Assembly (NCBI GenBank): GCA_020353195.1
Contig: CP070691.1
Span: 2,447,565 to 2,481,074 of the forward strand
DNA length: 33,510 nucleotides
Reading direction: 5' to 3'
Source of the DNA: Phycisphaerales bacterium
GTDB lineage: Bacteria; Planctomycetota; Phycisphaerae; UBA1845
The translations under genes and the position numbers were made by a program. A model generated the notes under the pieces. That model did not search any database, had not been told where the DNA came from, and saw nothing but the letters and a program-made list of their open reading frames with translations. The number at the start of each line of letters is the position of its first letter. Positions within the stretch are counted from its first letter, which is position 1. Positions 1-8,832 of this stretch are shown one piece after another.

Positions 1-2
1 CC

Positions 3-1877
3 AGCGGTGCGGACGGGCGGTTCGCCTTCCTGAACGTGCCTCCCGGGCCGGTGAACGTGACCGTGCGCTATCCCGGTGCACCGACCAGCCAGGTCGGCCC
101 GGTGGTCGTGTGTGCCGGCGAGACGAGCAAGATCGACGTCACCGTTGAAGGCGCCGAAGCTGCGCAGCAGGAGCCGTTCCTCCTGTATGTGATCGCGCCG
201 GCTGAACGTTCGGAGACTTCGGCGGAGGTCGTGCATGTGCTCGGAAAGGTCGCGCCGGAGTGCAAGGTGCGGGTGGGCGACGAGGACGTCGAGGTGTACT
301 CCACCGGTGGATTCGCGCGGGACGACATTCCCCTGGAAATGGGGACCAACGGCGTGGAGGTTGTGGCGACGGCGCCCGACGGCAAGACGGTCACTCGGGC
401 TCTGACGGTGATTCGAAAGAAGCGGCCGCCGCCGTCGCCGCCGTCGGAACTGAAAGTCGTTGAGCCGGCGCAGGACTTGGCCGTTCTTCCCGGTGAGGTT
501 CTTTCCATCAGGGCCACCGGCCCGCCCGGGCTTTCGGGGTACGCAACCGGCCTGGGCCAGCCGGCGAAATGGCCCCTGGCGGAAGTCGTGATAGATGACG
601 GTCAGCCGACGGGGAGGTACACGGCCGCGGTTCGTGTGGGTACGCAAGCGTTCGGCCTCGCGTTGCCGGTCCGCGTGTGCCTGCAGGAAGAAGGGGCGGA
701 GCCGCTGTGGGCGGAGTCGGAGGGGAAGGTGGAAGTCTGGGATCCGGCTGCGGTGCGCGTCGGTGAAACGAAGGGCGAACGAGCGGGGATCACATTCGGC
801 ACGCATCGCGTGCGACTGGGAGGCCCGTATCTTGCGGAAGTACCGGCCGGCACGCGGTTTGAGATCGTCGGTGCCAGGGGCCCGGACTTCAGGATCAGGC
901 TCAGCGAAGCGCTGTCCGGGTGGGTCGCGAAGAGGGACGTCGTACAGCTTCCGGCCGGCACTCCGCCGCCGCATAACTTCTTCACGTCGTGTCACATCGG
1001 TGGTGATGAGGAATACGACAAGCTTTCGATTCGCTTGAAAGAGAAGGTCGTGTTTGCGGTCACTTCGGAAACCGAGCCTGCGAATCAGTTGTACGTCGAC
1101 CTGTTCAACACGCACCACGCGACGACGTGGCTGACGCACAAGTCCGGTGCGAAAGTGATCGGCCCCGTCCACTGCGAGCAGATGGCGGACGACTGGGTTC
1201 GCCTGACCGTGCCTCTGCGGTGCAAGTGGATTTGGGGTTACTGGACGGAGACGGAGGGGAACGTTCTGAGCCTGTACGTCCGGCGCCCGCCGGCGATCGC
1301 CGCCGCTGGGGATTCGCCCCTGAAGGGCCGGCTCTTCGCGCTGGAGGCGGGCCACGGCGGCCGCAGCTCCGGGGCGGTCGGGTTGATGGGCACGAAGGAG
1401 AAGACCGTCAACGTTCATGCCGTGAATGAGCTCAAGAAAGCGCTGGAAGAACGCGGAGCCAAGGTGGTCCTCGTGCGGCCGGGAGACTCGGCGCCGAGCC
1501 TGTGGGAGCGTGCGCGGCGTGCGAACGAGGCCCAGGCCGATCTCTACGTGTCTGTCCACGCCAACGCGACAGGAAGAGCGAACGGTTATCTGCGGGTTTC
1601 CGGAACGAGTACGTACTACAGGGATGAGCACTGTCGGCGGCCGGCGGAGCTGGTCTATAACAAGCTGCTGGAGCTGGGGTGGAACGAGTTCGGCGTGGTC
1701 GGGAATTTCTCGTATGCGCCGCTCCGGAACACGTACACGCCCGCCATCCTGATCGAGCAGGCGTTCATGTCGCATCTCGCCGACGAGGCGCGCCTGCTTG
1801 ATCCGGAGTACCAACGGGCGCAGGCGGAAGCCGTGGCCTCGGCGCTGGCCGAGTTTTTTGACAGTGTGCGCGAGTAG
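3..1877 (+). CDS. N-acetylmuramoyl-L-alanine amidase (Amidase_3), 5' end outside window
   Basis: Zinc-dependent amidase expected to cleave the bond between N-acetylmuramic acid and L-alanine in peptidoglycan, acting outside the cytoplasmic membrane. The frame is open to the left edge, and codons before the first possible start (GTG 36) read GADGRFAFLNVPPGPVNVTV, a carboxypeptidase-regulatory-like (beta-sandwich) signature, so the gene begins upstream. Numbering from GTG 36: Ig-like segments to about residue 225, an SH3-like stretch around 245-310, then the catalytic domain from about 435 to the end. Ligand motifs are visible: EAGHGG (first His), TKEKTVN (Glu), SVHAN (second His) and the catalytic Glu in ILIEQAFMSH. 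No ligand is missing. The long N-terminal part probably anchors or targets the enzyme. About 500 bp separate it from the next gene, so it is probably its own unit or the end of an upstream operon. Confidence 0.88.
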   Translation, partial: SGADGRFAFLNVPPGPVNVTVRYPGAPTSQVGPVVVCAGETSKIDVTVEGAEAAQQEPFLLYVIAPAERSETSAEVVHVLGKVAPECKVRVGDEDVEVYSTGGFARDDIPLEMGTNGVEVVATAPDGKTVTRALTVIRKKRPPPSPPSELKVVEPAQDLAVLPGEVLSIRATGPPGLSGYATGLGQPAKWPLAEVVIDDGQPTGRYTAAVRVGTQAFGLALPVRVCLQEEGAEPLWAESEGKVEVWDPAAVRVGETKGERAGITFGTHRVRLGGPYLAEVPAGTRFEIVGARGPDFRIRLSEALSGWVAKRDVVQLPAGTPPPHNFFTSCHIGGDEEYDKLSIRLKEKVVFAVTSETEPANQLYVDLFNTHHATTWLTHKSGAKVIGPVHCEQMADDWVRLTVPLRCKWIWGYWTETEGNVLSLYVRRPPAIAAAGDSPLKGRLFALEAGHGGRSSGAVGLMGTKEKTVNVHAVNELKKALEERGAKVVLVRPGDSAPSLWERARRANEAQADLYVSVHANATGRANGYLRVSGTSTYYRDEHCRRPAELVYNKLLELGWNEFGVVGNFSYAPLRNTYTPAILIEQAFMSHLADEARLLDPEYQRAQAEAVASALAEFFDSVRE

Positions 1878-2376
1878 CGCGACATCTTGGGAGCCAAGCC
1901 GGCAGAATGGTCCGCGTCCGTGGCTGGGCTTCGAGTGGGCGAGCGGTGACGGGCGGGGGCACCGCGAGCCGAGGTCGGTGTTATCGGACGGCTTTGGGCC
2001 CATCGGCTGGCCGGCGCGCGTCATAGCCCGGGGAGCGGCCCAGAGCCCCCCGGCTCGAGCGTACTGGCATTTGGCCGCCGGTGCGAAATCCGGTATCATC
2101 AAGGGGGATGGCTGACCGGGGGTGGTATGAGGCGTTGTGGGTGGTCGGTGGAAGGAAGCGCATGCCGGTTTCGTATCTACGATTTGGCTTGGTGATTACA
2201 ACGGCATTGGGTTTCCGGGAGTACGCTGCGGGAAGTAGCACCTCGCTTGCACGGGAATCGTGACGAGCCGTGGTGAACGAGACGTGAGGGCGCAGTCCTG
2301 CGCGATGTTTATACGATTGCACTGCTGATGGCCGAAGGGTCGTGACCCGGGCCCGTATTGCCATGAGGTTGAATCA
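1878..2376. other. Intergenic stretch, no convincing gene
   Basis: About 500 bp between the amidase stop and the propeller gene. A 51-codon ORF starts at ATG 2108 and has one hydrophobic patch, but its only purine-rich upstream stretch abuts the ATG, leaving no proper spacing, and the protein resembles nothing I know. I see no tRNA and no clear terminator. The last part must hold the promoter of the next operon, but I could not define it. Confidence 0.4.
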
Positions 2377-3384
2377 ATGAGACTTCTTGTGTGCAGAATC
2401 CGGATGTGTTTGTTGGCGGCGGCCCTGTCGGTCGTGCCGCCGTTCGTCGATCGGGCGCCGGGTGAGGTCTTGCAGGTCCCGCTGGCGACTGAAGGCGCCG
2501 GAGTGGTCCCGGCGGAGGTGATTGTCCGTGGCCCGTGGGGTTCGGACGCCGGTCAGTTCGGGAAGGTGGATGAAGCGTCCCGTCCCGGCCCGATGGACTT
2601 CGCCGTGACGGGTGACACGTTGTACGTGCTGGACCCGGTCAACGCCCGTGTGCAACTGTTTGACCTGGACGGGAACTTTCGGCGAGAGGTTCTCATTGGG
2701 ACGCGGACGGCTGACTTCATGTGCGTCGACGATGAAGGCAACATCACCGTGCTTGACGCCTTCGTGGGTCGGGAGTTCAAGACCTTCTCGGTTTCCGGCA
2801 AGATCCTGGCGCACGCCCGGTTGCCCGCGTCGATCGGCCTGGCGTCTGCAATCTTCACCGGCGCTGGCCGCGTGTGGATCGAGGAACGACACAACCGGGT
2901 CTATGAGGTTGGTGTCGCCCGTGACAAGCCCGGGGCACCGGCTAAGGTTGTGGGCACGCGGATGGGTCGGCCGCTGGGCCGCAGCGACGGCGCCGTCCGC
3001 GCCGAGAAGGATGGGACGCACAACGTCGTCATTCACGCCGATGCTGCGGGGATGGCGGGCGGGGCGGTTACGCTTCAGTTTCCCCGGCGAGTTTCCTCGA
3101 TTGTCGCTCTTGAATCTGATGACAGCGGGCGGGTGTATCTGGCTGCCAGTTGCCCGCGCGCCTCGGGCGGCGATCAGTGGAAGTCGGACATCGTCCTGGT
3201 GGTGATCGCGCCGGACGGCGGGATTGCCGGATCGCTTTGCATGCCTGATGCCTATGTGACGGACCACTACCGCAAGCTGTTCGTTACCCGCTCGGGCGGC
3301 GTCATCCAGATGCAAACTACGGAGGACGGACTGCGCTTCGTGCGTTGGGTATTGGAGGCGCAGCCAGATGGAAGGAGGTCGTGA
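2377..3384 (+). CDS. Exported NHL/beta-propeller-like protein
   Basis: Predicted exported protein of 335 aa. The N-terminus has Arg residues followed by a hydrophobic stretch (residues about 9-22), which fits a signal peptide. Repeated short motifs such as FAVTGDTLYVLDPVNARVQ, LFDLDGNF and MCVDDEGNITVLD are typical of NHL or six-bladed propeller blades, which usually bind ligands or proteins and have no fixed catalytic role. A GAGG lies about 10 bases before ATG 2377. The stop codon overlaps the next start by one base (TGATG at 3382-3386), so the two genes are almost certainly co-transcribed and translationally coupled. It may act with the downstream NlpC/P60 protein at the cell surface. I recognise the fold type only, not a named family. 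Confidence 0.75.
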   Translation: MRLLVCRIRMCLLAAALSVVPPFVDRAPGEVLQVPLATEGAGVVPAEVIVRGPWGSDAGQFGKVDEASRPGPMDFAVTGDTLYVLDPVNARVQLFDLDGNFRREVLIGTRTADFMCVDDEGNITVLDAFVGREFKTFSVSGKILAHARLPASIGLASAIFTGAGRVWIEERHNRVYEVGVARDKPGAPAKVVGTRMGRPLGRSDGAVRAEKDGTHNVVIHADAAGMAGGAVTLQFPRRVSSIVALESDDSGRVYLAASCPRASGGDQWKSDIVLVVIAPDGGIAGSLCMPDAYVTDHYRKLFVTRSGGVIQMQTTEDGLRFVRWVLEAQPDGRRS

Positions 3385-6300
3385 TGAACGCCGGCCGGGG
3401 GGTTTTCTGCATCCTTGTCGTTATCCTGATGGCTGACGCATCGCCGGGCGAGATTCCGTACAAGACGCGCAAGAACATCATCGACTACGGTGCCACGGCG
3501 ATCGGGTCCCCTTACATCTGGGGCGGTGGCAACTGGGACCCGAACGACCGCGATTTCGGCGGGGCCGACTGCTCGGGGTTTCTGTGCAAATCCTGGTCGC
3601 TGACGAGGTGGACGCCGTATCGCATCGACTACCACGGGCCGTACTCGACGATCAACCTCATCCAAACGCCCGGCCCCGATTGGACCGAGGTGGACCGGTC
3701 CAGCCTCATCTATGCCGACGCGATTGTCTACCGGTACAACAATAACGAGAGCGGCCATACGTACATCTTTCTCTCGGGCGACGGCTGGGGCGAGCATGAG
3801 GTATACGAAGCCCGGGGGACCGATTATGGTATCGTGCACCGATGGCGCACCGTGTACAGCGGCGCCGAGATTACGAAGGGGATTCGGCGCAATCGCCTGA
3901 TCGAAAACATCGACGTTACCGAGCACATCATCGAAACCGACGACGGGGCTCCCTACTACACCGACTTCGGCATGACGGGCAGCTCGCAATACGACAGCTA
4001 CGCGCCCGGGTGCAAGGAGGGATACTGTCGATATCACTGGGTAACGACCGATCGCAATGAGACGTGCACCTACCAGCCGGATCTGCCGGAGACCGGTTGG
4101 TATCGGATCTACGTCACGTGCAACGACAGCAGCCCGAACGTCCAGGGAGTGGGCGTCACAGTTAACCATGCCTCGGGTTCGGACAGCTTTGTCTGGGACC
4201 AGAGTTCACAGGCGGATCTCAACACGTGGGTGCCGATCGGCAACGAGAGTTTCCTGTTCACCATGGGGACGGCGGGCACCGTGGTCTGGGACGACTTCAA
4301 TGCCACGCCCACTGACGGCAGTCACGTCTTCCGCGGGGACGCCACCAAGTTCACGCTGGACAACCGCGTTGAGGTGGACGGCGTCGGCGGGGCGCCGGGC
4401 AAGTTTGCCACGATTCGCGATGCCCTCGCCTGGATCAGGCTTCACGAGTCTGAGGAGCCTGACGTGATCAACATTGCGTGCGACACGGTGTTTGAAACCG
4501 GTTGCATGGAACTCAATGTGTTCGATGATCTGACCATTAATGGTGACGCCGACAGCAACGGCACGCCGGCCACCATTGTGGTGGTTCCCAGTGTTCCGTC
4601 CGATTGGTGGCGTCCGTGTGCGATGTACCTGGACATCCCCATTCAGCAGCGCTACACGTTGCGCGACATCATTCTGGTCCCGCAGTACGTTTCCGCGGGC
4701 CACGGCACCGGCGCCTACGGACTCGTCATCGACGAGCGGAACCCTTCCGGTGAAGCCTGTGCCATGTCTTTGACACTAGAGAACGTAACTGTAGCCGGTA
4801 GCCTCCCTGGGAACGTCGCCACGGATCCGGAAGTCGACTCGCGCGCGCTGGCCACCATGTTCGGCAGCACGGACGTAGGCTACGGGGGCAGCGTGCTGCA
4901 GCGGACGTCGGACTGGGCCGGTGACGACGCCTGTCGACAGGCCGTCAGCGCTGTCGACCTGACTGTTACCCACAGCGCGACTCGGGGTTTGGCGTTGATG
5001 TCGGCGTATACCGACTGGGACATGGACGGCGGCCTGATGGTCACCTACAACGGTCTCGAAGGTGTCAAAGCCGACCACATCGGCGGCAGCACGCTTACCA
5101 CCCGTGATTCGTCCGGCTCTGGCCCGAACCGGATTGCCGGCAATCTTGGGGGCGGCGTGCTCAACGCGGGTGACGCCGGTGTGGGGTACTGCTCGTTGGG
5201 CAACTGCATCATCAGCGAGAATGCCGGCGCTCAGGGAGGCGGCCTGACATCGGACTACGCCACGACGATCGTCAAGAACAGCATCATTGCCGGCAACAGT
5301 TCCAGCGGGCAGGGCGGGGCCGTATCGGCCGTCGGCGGTACCGTGACCATGGCCAACTGCACGATCGTCAATAACACGGCCGGCGGAGGGGCTGGCGGTC
5401 TCTATTCTTCCGTCGCCAACCTGACCGTCTCCGAGTCGATCCTGTGGGGCAACAGCGCCGACCAGATCGACGGCAGCGCGATCGTGAGCTACAGCGATGT
5501 CCAGGGCGGATACGCGGGCCCCGGGAATATTGATCGCGATCCCGTGTTTGCCGACCCCACATCGGGTGATTACCACCTCCAGCGCAGCTCACCCTGTGTC
5601 AACGCCGGTGATCCGACGTTTGTTCCCGGCGCGGGAGAAACCGACATCGACGGTGATCAGCGGGTGCAGGGCGGATTCGTGGACATGGGTGCCGACGAAA
5701 CGCCCTTCTGGGACGGCGATTTCGACCACGACGGCGACGTGGACTTAGACGACTTCGTCGTGTTTGCCGACTGCATGGCCGGGCCGGGGGTTGGCCCGTC
5801 TCCCACCCCGCCGGTGAGCGCTGGTGAGTGTCTTGACGTCTTCGACTTCGACGAGGATGGCGACGTCGATCTGCCCAATTTCGCCGACTTCCGGCTGCGT
5901 GCCGCATTCGCCGCCGTGTCGGATATCATTCTTGAGACGCGCGACGCCGGAGGCTCGGTCACACCGCCACCCGCCTATGTTGAGGACGGGGCATGGCGTA
6001 ACAGCACGGCCAAGAGCACGGCTCCCGGCCTGACGGGTTCAGGCAGTCGTTACATAACCTACGAGTTGCCCAACACGGAAACGGATAACGCGACGTTCGT
6101 CCCGAGTGTTGTCGTACCCGGCTGGTACGAAGTCTTCGTAACCTGGGGCACGGGGGCCAATTGTTACGATGCCCAGTACACCATCCAGCACCACGACGGC
6201 GCGACGGTTCTTCTCGTTGACCAGATTCCCGAAGGTGTCACGGGGGCCAATGCGAACACGTGGGTTTCGCTTGGGCAATATCGGTTCGAGGCGGGTCAGA

Positions 6301-6416
6301 GTATCATGACCGCCTCGGTCAATGTGTCGGAGGAAACCGTCAGCGGCATACCGCACACGGGATGGAACCAGCGCGTGTATGCCGATGCGGCGAAGTGGGT
6401 CTTCATCGCGCCCTGA
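3384..6416 (+). CDS. NlpC/P60-golvesin-beta-helix-dockerin mosaic surface protein
   Basis: Large exported protein of 1010 aa. I chose ATG 3384 because GGAGG lies 5 bases upstream and the start overlaps the previous stop; an in-frame start at 3345 has no such support. Order of parts: signal peptide (about 1-25); NlpC/P60-like cysteine peptidase with the Cys in GADCSGF and a His in SGHTYIF; a golvesin-C-terminal-like beta domain (about 190-330); a parallel beta-helix/pectin-lyase-like region (about 335-760) with Asn/Gly-rich rungs; a dockerin-like pair of Asp-rich loops (DFDHDGDVDLDDF and DFDEDGDVDLPNF, coding about 5716-5895); and a second golvesin-like domain at the C-terminus. NlpC/P60 domains usually cut peptide stems of peptidoglycan. 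The dockerin-like loops are the type seen in Phycisphaerae and probably bind calcium. Substrate unknown. Confidence 0.85.
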   Translation: MNAGRGVFCILVVILMADASPGEIPYKTRKNIIDYGATAIGSPYIWGGGNWDPNDRDFGGADCSGFLCKSWSLTRWTPYRIDYHGPYSTINLIQTPGPDWTEVDRSSLIYADAIVYRYNNNESGHTYIFLSGDGWGEHEVYEARGTDYGIVHRWRTVYSGAEITKGIRRNRLIENIDVTEHIIETDDGAPYYTDFGMTGSSQYDSYAPGCKEGYCRYHWVTTDRNETCTYQPDLPETGWYRIYVTCNDSSPNVQGVGVTVNHASGSDSFVWDQSSQADLNTWVPIGNESFLFTMGTAGTVVWDDFNATPTDGSHVFRGDATKFTLDNRVEVDGVGGAPGKFATIRDALAWIRLHESEEPDVINIACDTVFETGCMELNVFDDLTINGDADSNGTPATIVVVPSVPSDWWRPCAMYLDIPIQQRYTLRDIILVPQYVSAGHGTGAYGLVIDERNPSGEACAMSLTLENVTVAGSLPGNVATDPEVDSRALATMFGSTDVGYGGSVLQRTSDWAGDDACRQAVSAVDLTVTHSATRGLALMSAYTDWDMDGGLMVTYNGLEGVKADHIGGSTLTTRDSSGSGPNRIAGNLGGGVLNAGDAGVGYCSLGNCIISENAGAQGGGLTSDYATTIVKNSIIAGNSSSGQGGAVSAVGGTVTMANCTIVNNTAGGGAGGLYSSVANLTVSESILWGNSADQIDGSAIVSYSDVQGGYAGPGNIDRDPVFADPTSGDYHLQRSSPCVNAGDPTFVPGAGETDIDGDQRVQGGFVDMGADETPFWDGDFDHDGDVDLDDFVVFADCMAGPGVGPSPTPPVSAGECLDVFDFDEDGDVDLPNFADFRLRAAFAAVSDIILETRDAGGSVTPPPAYVEDGAWRNSTAKSTAPGLTGSGSRYITYELPNTETDNATFVPSVVVPGWYEVFVTWGTGANCYDAQYTIQHHDGATVLLVDQIPEGVTGANANTWVSLGQYRFEAGQSIMTASVNVSEETVSGIPHTGWNQRVYADAAKWVFIAP

Positions 6417-7007
6417 GCCCCGCGGCGGGCGGAGCCGGTGGAGGCGGGACGCGGGTTTGTCACCGTCCCATCGCATCGTCTTCCCGAACCGATGGGCTGT
6501 TGCATCGGCACGGTCGGGTTGGACAAAGGCCGACCGCGGACGCGGTTCTGTTTCCGGGCGAGCCTTATCCGGTTCCGTGAATCGGGTGCCTTGCTCGCGC
6601 TTGCACGGGCATGCTGATACCCTCAGAAGCCCTCGTCCCGGTCCGATGCTCGCCGGCTCAGGCGATCCCCCTCGAACGGCAGGTTGCCCCCGAGTGTTTC
6701 GCGTGCCGCTGTTAGTGCCAGGATATCGGTCGTCATCGGCACGCCAACTTGACCGTGAAGGCGAATAAGGACCGATTAGCCCTGTCAGAGCAGCCGATAC
6801 TGACAATAGGATACGTACTGCCAAGGGGAGCGGACTAGGTTGGACGTTTCCCATGCGGCCGGATGCCACTGGCGGCCTGTTTGCCACTGTCGTGTGCGGT
6901 TGGATGGCATGGCTACGCTTGCGTGGCCACGGACACGCTCGCGCGAGCCGGAGCATTGCCCTCGACAGCTCAGCGTCATCCGCTCCGAGCAGTAACTTCC
7001 GCGGGAC
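6417..7007. other. Intergenic stretch, no gene recognised
   Basis: About 590 bp between the mosaic surface protein and the GGDEF gene. ORFs on both strands look like random GC-rich frames without domain motifs or ribosome binding sites. TTGACC at 6749-6754 resembles a -35 box, but no acceptable -10 follows at 16-18 bases. I searched by eye for a c-di-GMP (GEMM) riboswitch pattern and did not find one. Confidence 0.4.
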
Positions 7008-8042
7008 GTGCGCCTGATGGAATCTGCGCCGAGCCAACCCAGCATCCTTGTTGTCGACGACGATCGATCCACGCTCGATCTGGTCAAGAGATACTTGTCA
7101 GACGCCCGTTATGACGTTGTCCTGGCTGAGAACGCCGAGGAAGGCTGGTCTGTGCTGTGTCAGGGAGGCGCAGAGCTGGTCATCACCGACTGGAACATGC
7201 CGGGGACAAGCGGCTTGGATCTATGTCGCCGCATCCGGGCGCACAGGGAGCTCGGCTTTTTCTACATAGTCATGCTCACGGCGCAAGCGGCACAGGACAA
7301 GTTAGTGGAGGCTCTCGATGCCGGGGCGGACGATTATGTGACGAAGCCGTTCAGTCGGGACGAGCTCTTGGCAAGAGTGCGTGTCGGCCTCAGGATTCTG
7401 GCGATGCACAACGAGTTGGCACGCCGGAGCAGCGAGTTTTATCGGTCGAGTACGCGCCTCGCAGATCTCAACATCCAGTTGAAGAGCCAGGCTCTCAAGG
7501 ACGGGTTGACGGGATTGCTGAATCGGCGTGAGGCACTGAGCCAGTTCTCCGGGCATTGGGCGGCGGCCGATGTCAGTCATGAACCGCTCTCCTGCGTCAT
7601 GCTGGACATCGACCACTTCAAGCGAGTAAACGACACGTACGGTCACGAGGTGGGTGATCAGGTTCTTGTGGCGGTGGCCCGCCTGCTCAGGCAGACGTGC
7701 CGGGCAACCGATGTGGTCGCGCGTTTCGGCGGCGAGGAGTTTCTGATCGTGTGCCCACAGACGGCCGTTCACCACGCGGTGAAGATCGCCGAACGAGTAA
7801 GGCAAGCTGTCAAGGGAACGCCGATCCTGATACATTCCACGAGCATTCTTGTTACGGTCAGCCTGGGGGTCGCTGAGCGTGGAACGCACATGCGCGGGCC
7901 TGACGATCTGTTACGAGCCGCCGATCATGCACTCTATGCAGGCAAGCACGCGGGGAGAGACAGGGTGCAAGTAGCGGAGGCTGAAACGGAAGATCGCGCG
8001 CGATGTGTAGTTGATCACGACGCGGGTATACCGATTGAGTAA
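7008..8042 (+). CDS. Response regulator with GGDEF diguanylate cyclase domain (PleD/WspR-like layout)
   Basis: Predicted cytoplasmic enzyme that makes cyclic di-GMP from two GTP when its receiver domain is phosphorylated. Residues about 12-130 form the receiver: acidic pocket DDD at 17-19, phospho-acceptor D61 in ITDWNMPG, and Lys in TKPF (113). A helical linker (about 132-165) leads to the GGDEF domain (about 166-325). The active-site motif is GGEEF (241-245), and RATD at 232-235 lies exactly five residues before it, which is the canonical RxxD inhibitory I-site, so the enzyme looks active and feedback-regulated. Start GTG 7008 or ATG 7017 are both possible; neither has a strong ribosome binding site. 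No histidine kinase lies beside it. Its place on the same strand just before an adhesin-like gene and a PilZ gene suggests it may supply their signal. Confidence 0.92.
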   Translation: MRLMESAPSQPSILVVDDDRSTLDLVKRYLSDARYDVVLAENAEEGWSVLCQGGAELVITDWNMPGTSGLDLCRRIRAHRELGFFYIVMLTAQAAQDKLVEALDAGADDYVTKPFSRDELLARVRVGLRILAMHNELARRSSEFYRSSTRLADLNIQLKSQALKDGLTGLLNRREALSQFSGHWAAADVSHEPLSCVMLDIDHFKRVNDTYGHEVGDQVLVAVARLLRQTCRATDVVARFGGEEFLIVCPQTAVHHAVKIAERVRQAVKGTPILIHSTSILVTVSLGVAERGTHMRGPDDLLRAADHALYAGKHAGRDRVQVAEAETEDRARCVVDHDAGIPIE

Positions 8043-8832
8043 CCGCTTTGAATCGTGCAGAGCACCCCCTGTCATCAGCCGGTGATCCTGACGGGCACGT
8101 CAGTCGATTTTTCGCCGTTGCGCGGGCACAGGTTTGCGGTGCCACTACTTCGATCGGATCATCTCATTTCAGAGAGTGTCGACCCGGGCATCCACGGGTG
8201 ACCTGTCCTTCGGTCCATGTCCCCGTGTATGAGCCTGAGCACTTCGAGCCGCAACGTTCGTGAGGCCGAAGACCGTTAAGCCTCCTCGTCGGCAGAGTAG
8301 CTTTGGTTGACTGCGGTATTCGGGAGGGTCGGTCGGCCTTCTCCCATGAGCCCGCCGAACGCCGCGCTCCGATGCAGGCGTACCCGGAACGCGGTGCCCA
8401 AGGGTAGCGGACATGCGACAGCGACTGAAGCCGTGACCACTTGTTCCGCATAACGGGTGTTGCTACTCCGGACTCACCTGCGTGAACGAGAAACAGGCGT
8501 CTTTTCGATACACTGCTTCGTTTTTGACGGGCCGTATTTGTATTGGATATTGTGACAGGAGCGTCACGCAATCGGGCACCCGACGCGTGCAGGTGTGGGA
8601 CAGGTTCCCATAACGTGCGGCCGGTGTTCCAGGGGGCGTCGAAGCGAGAGAGACGGCTCCGCAAGGACCGCCGACAGGGCGAAGCGTTACGCGGCCGTGA
8701 ACCGCGAGCGGCGGATCCACAGCCCAGGCTTCGGCCAGCGGTCCTGCACCACGGTCGATGTGTGGTTCCACTGGCCGCGGGCCCCGACGAAGACGTTCTG
8801 CAAGGCCGCGAAACTGGAGGGGATTTGGACAA
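8043..8832. other. Long intergenic region upstream of the LEPR-XLL gene
   Basis: Almost 800 bp without a convincing gene. Reading frames on both strands have random-looking Arg/Ser/Pro-rich translations. A promoter-like pair lies near 8524-8553, which would leave a leader of about 270 bases before the LEPR-XLL gene. I did not recognise a riboswitch class in it. The length suggests a regulated leader or the remains of a lost gene. Confidence 0.4.
8524..8553 (+). promoter_or_regulatory. Putative sigma-70-like promoter for the LEPR-XLL gene
   Basis: TTGACG (8524-8529), an 18-base spacer and TATTGT (8548-8553), in a locally AT-richer patch of otherwise GC-rich DNA. The -35 matches the consensus at five of six positions and the -10 at four of six. 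Found by eye; planctomycete promoters are poorly characterised. Confidence 0.35.

Noticed and set aside
2108..2263. Small gene of 51 codons
   Set aside because: No proper ribosome binding site spacing and no recognisable homology; probably a chance ORF.
2374..3315. Long minus-strand ORF opposite the propeller gene
   Set aside because: Shadow of a GC-rich gene; the plus-strand gene has a signal peptide, ribosome binding site and coupled neighbour.
8560..8832. c-di-GMP riboswitch in the leader of the LEPR-XLL gene
   Set aside because: Short pieces such as CGCAAGG and GGTGTGGGAC occur, but the conserved GEMM core and stem order are absent.
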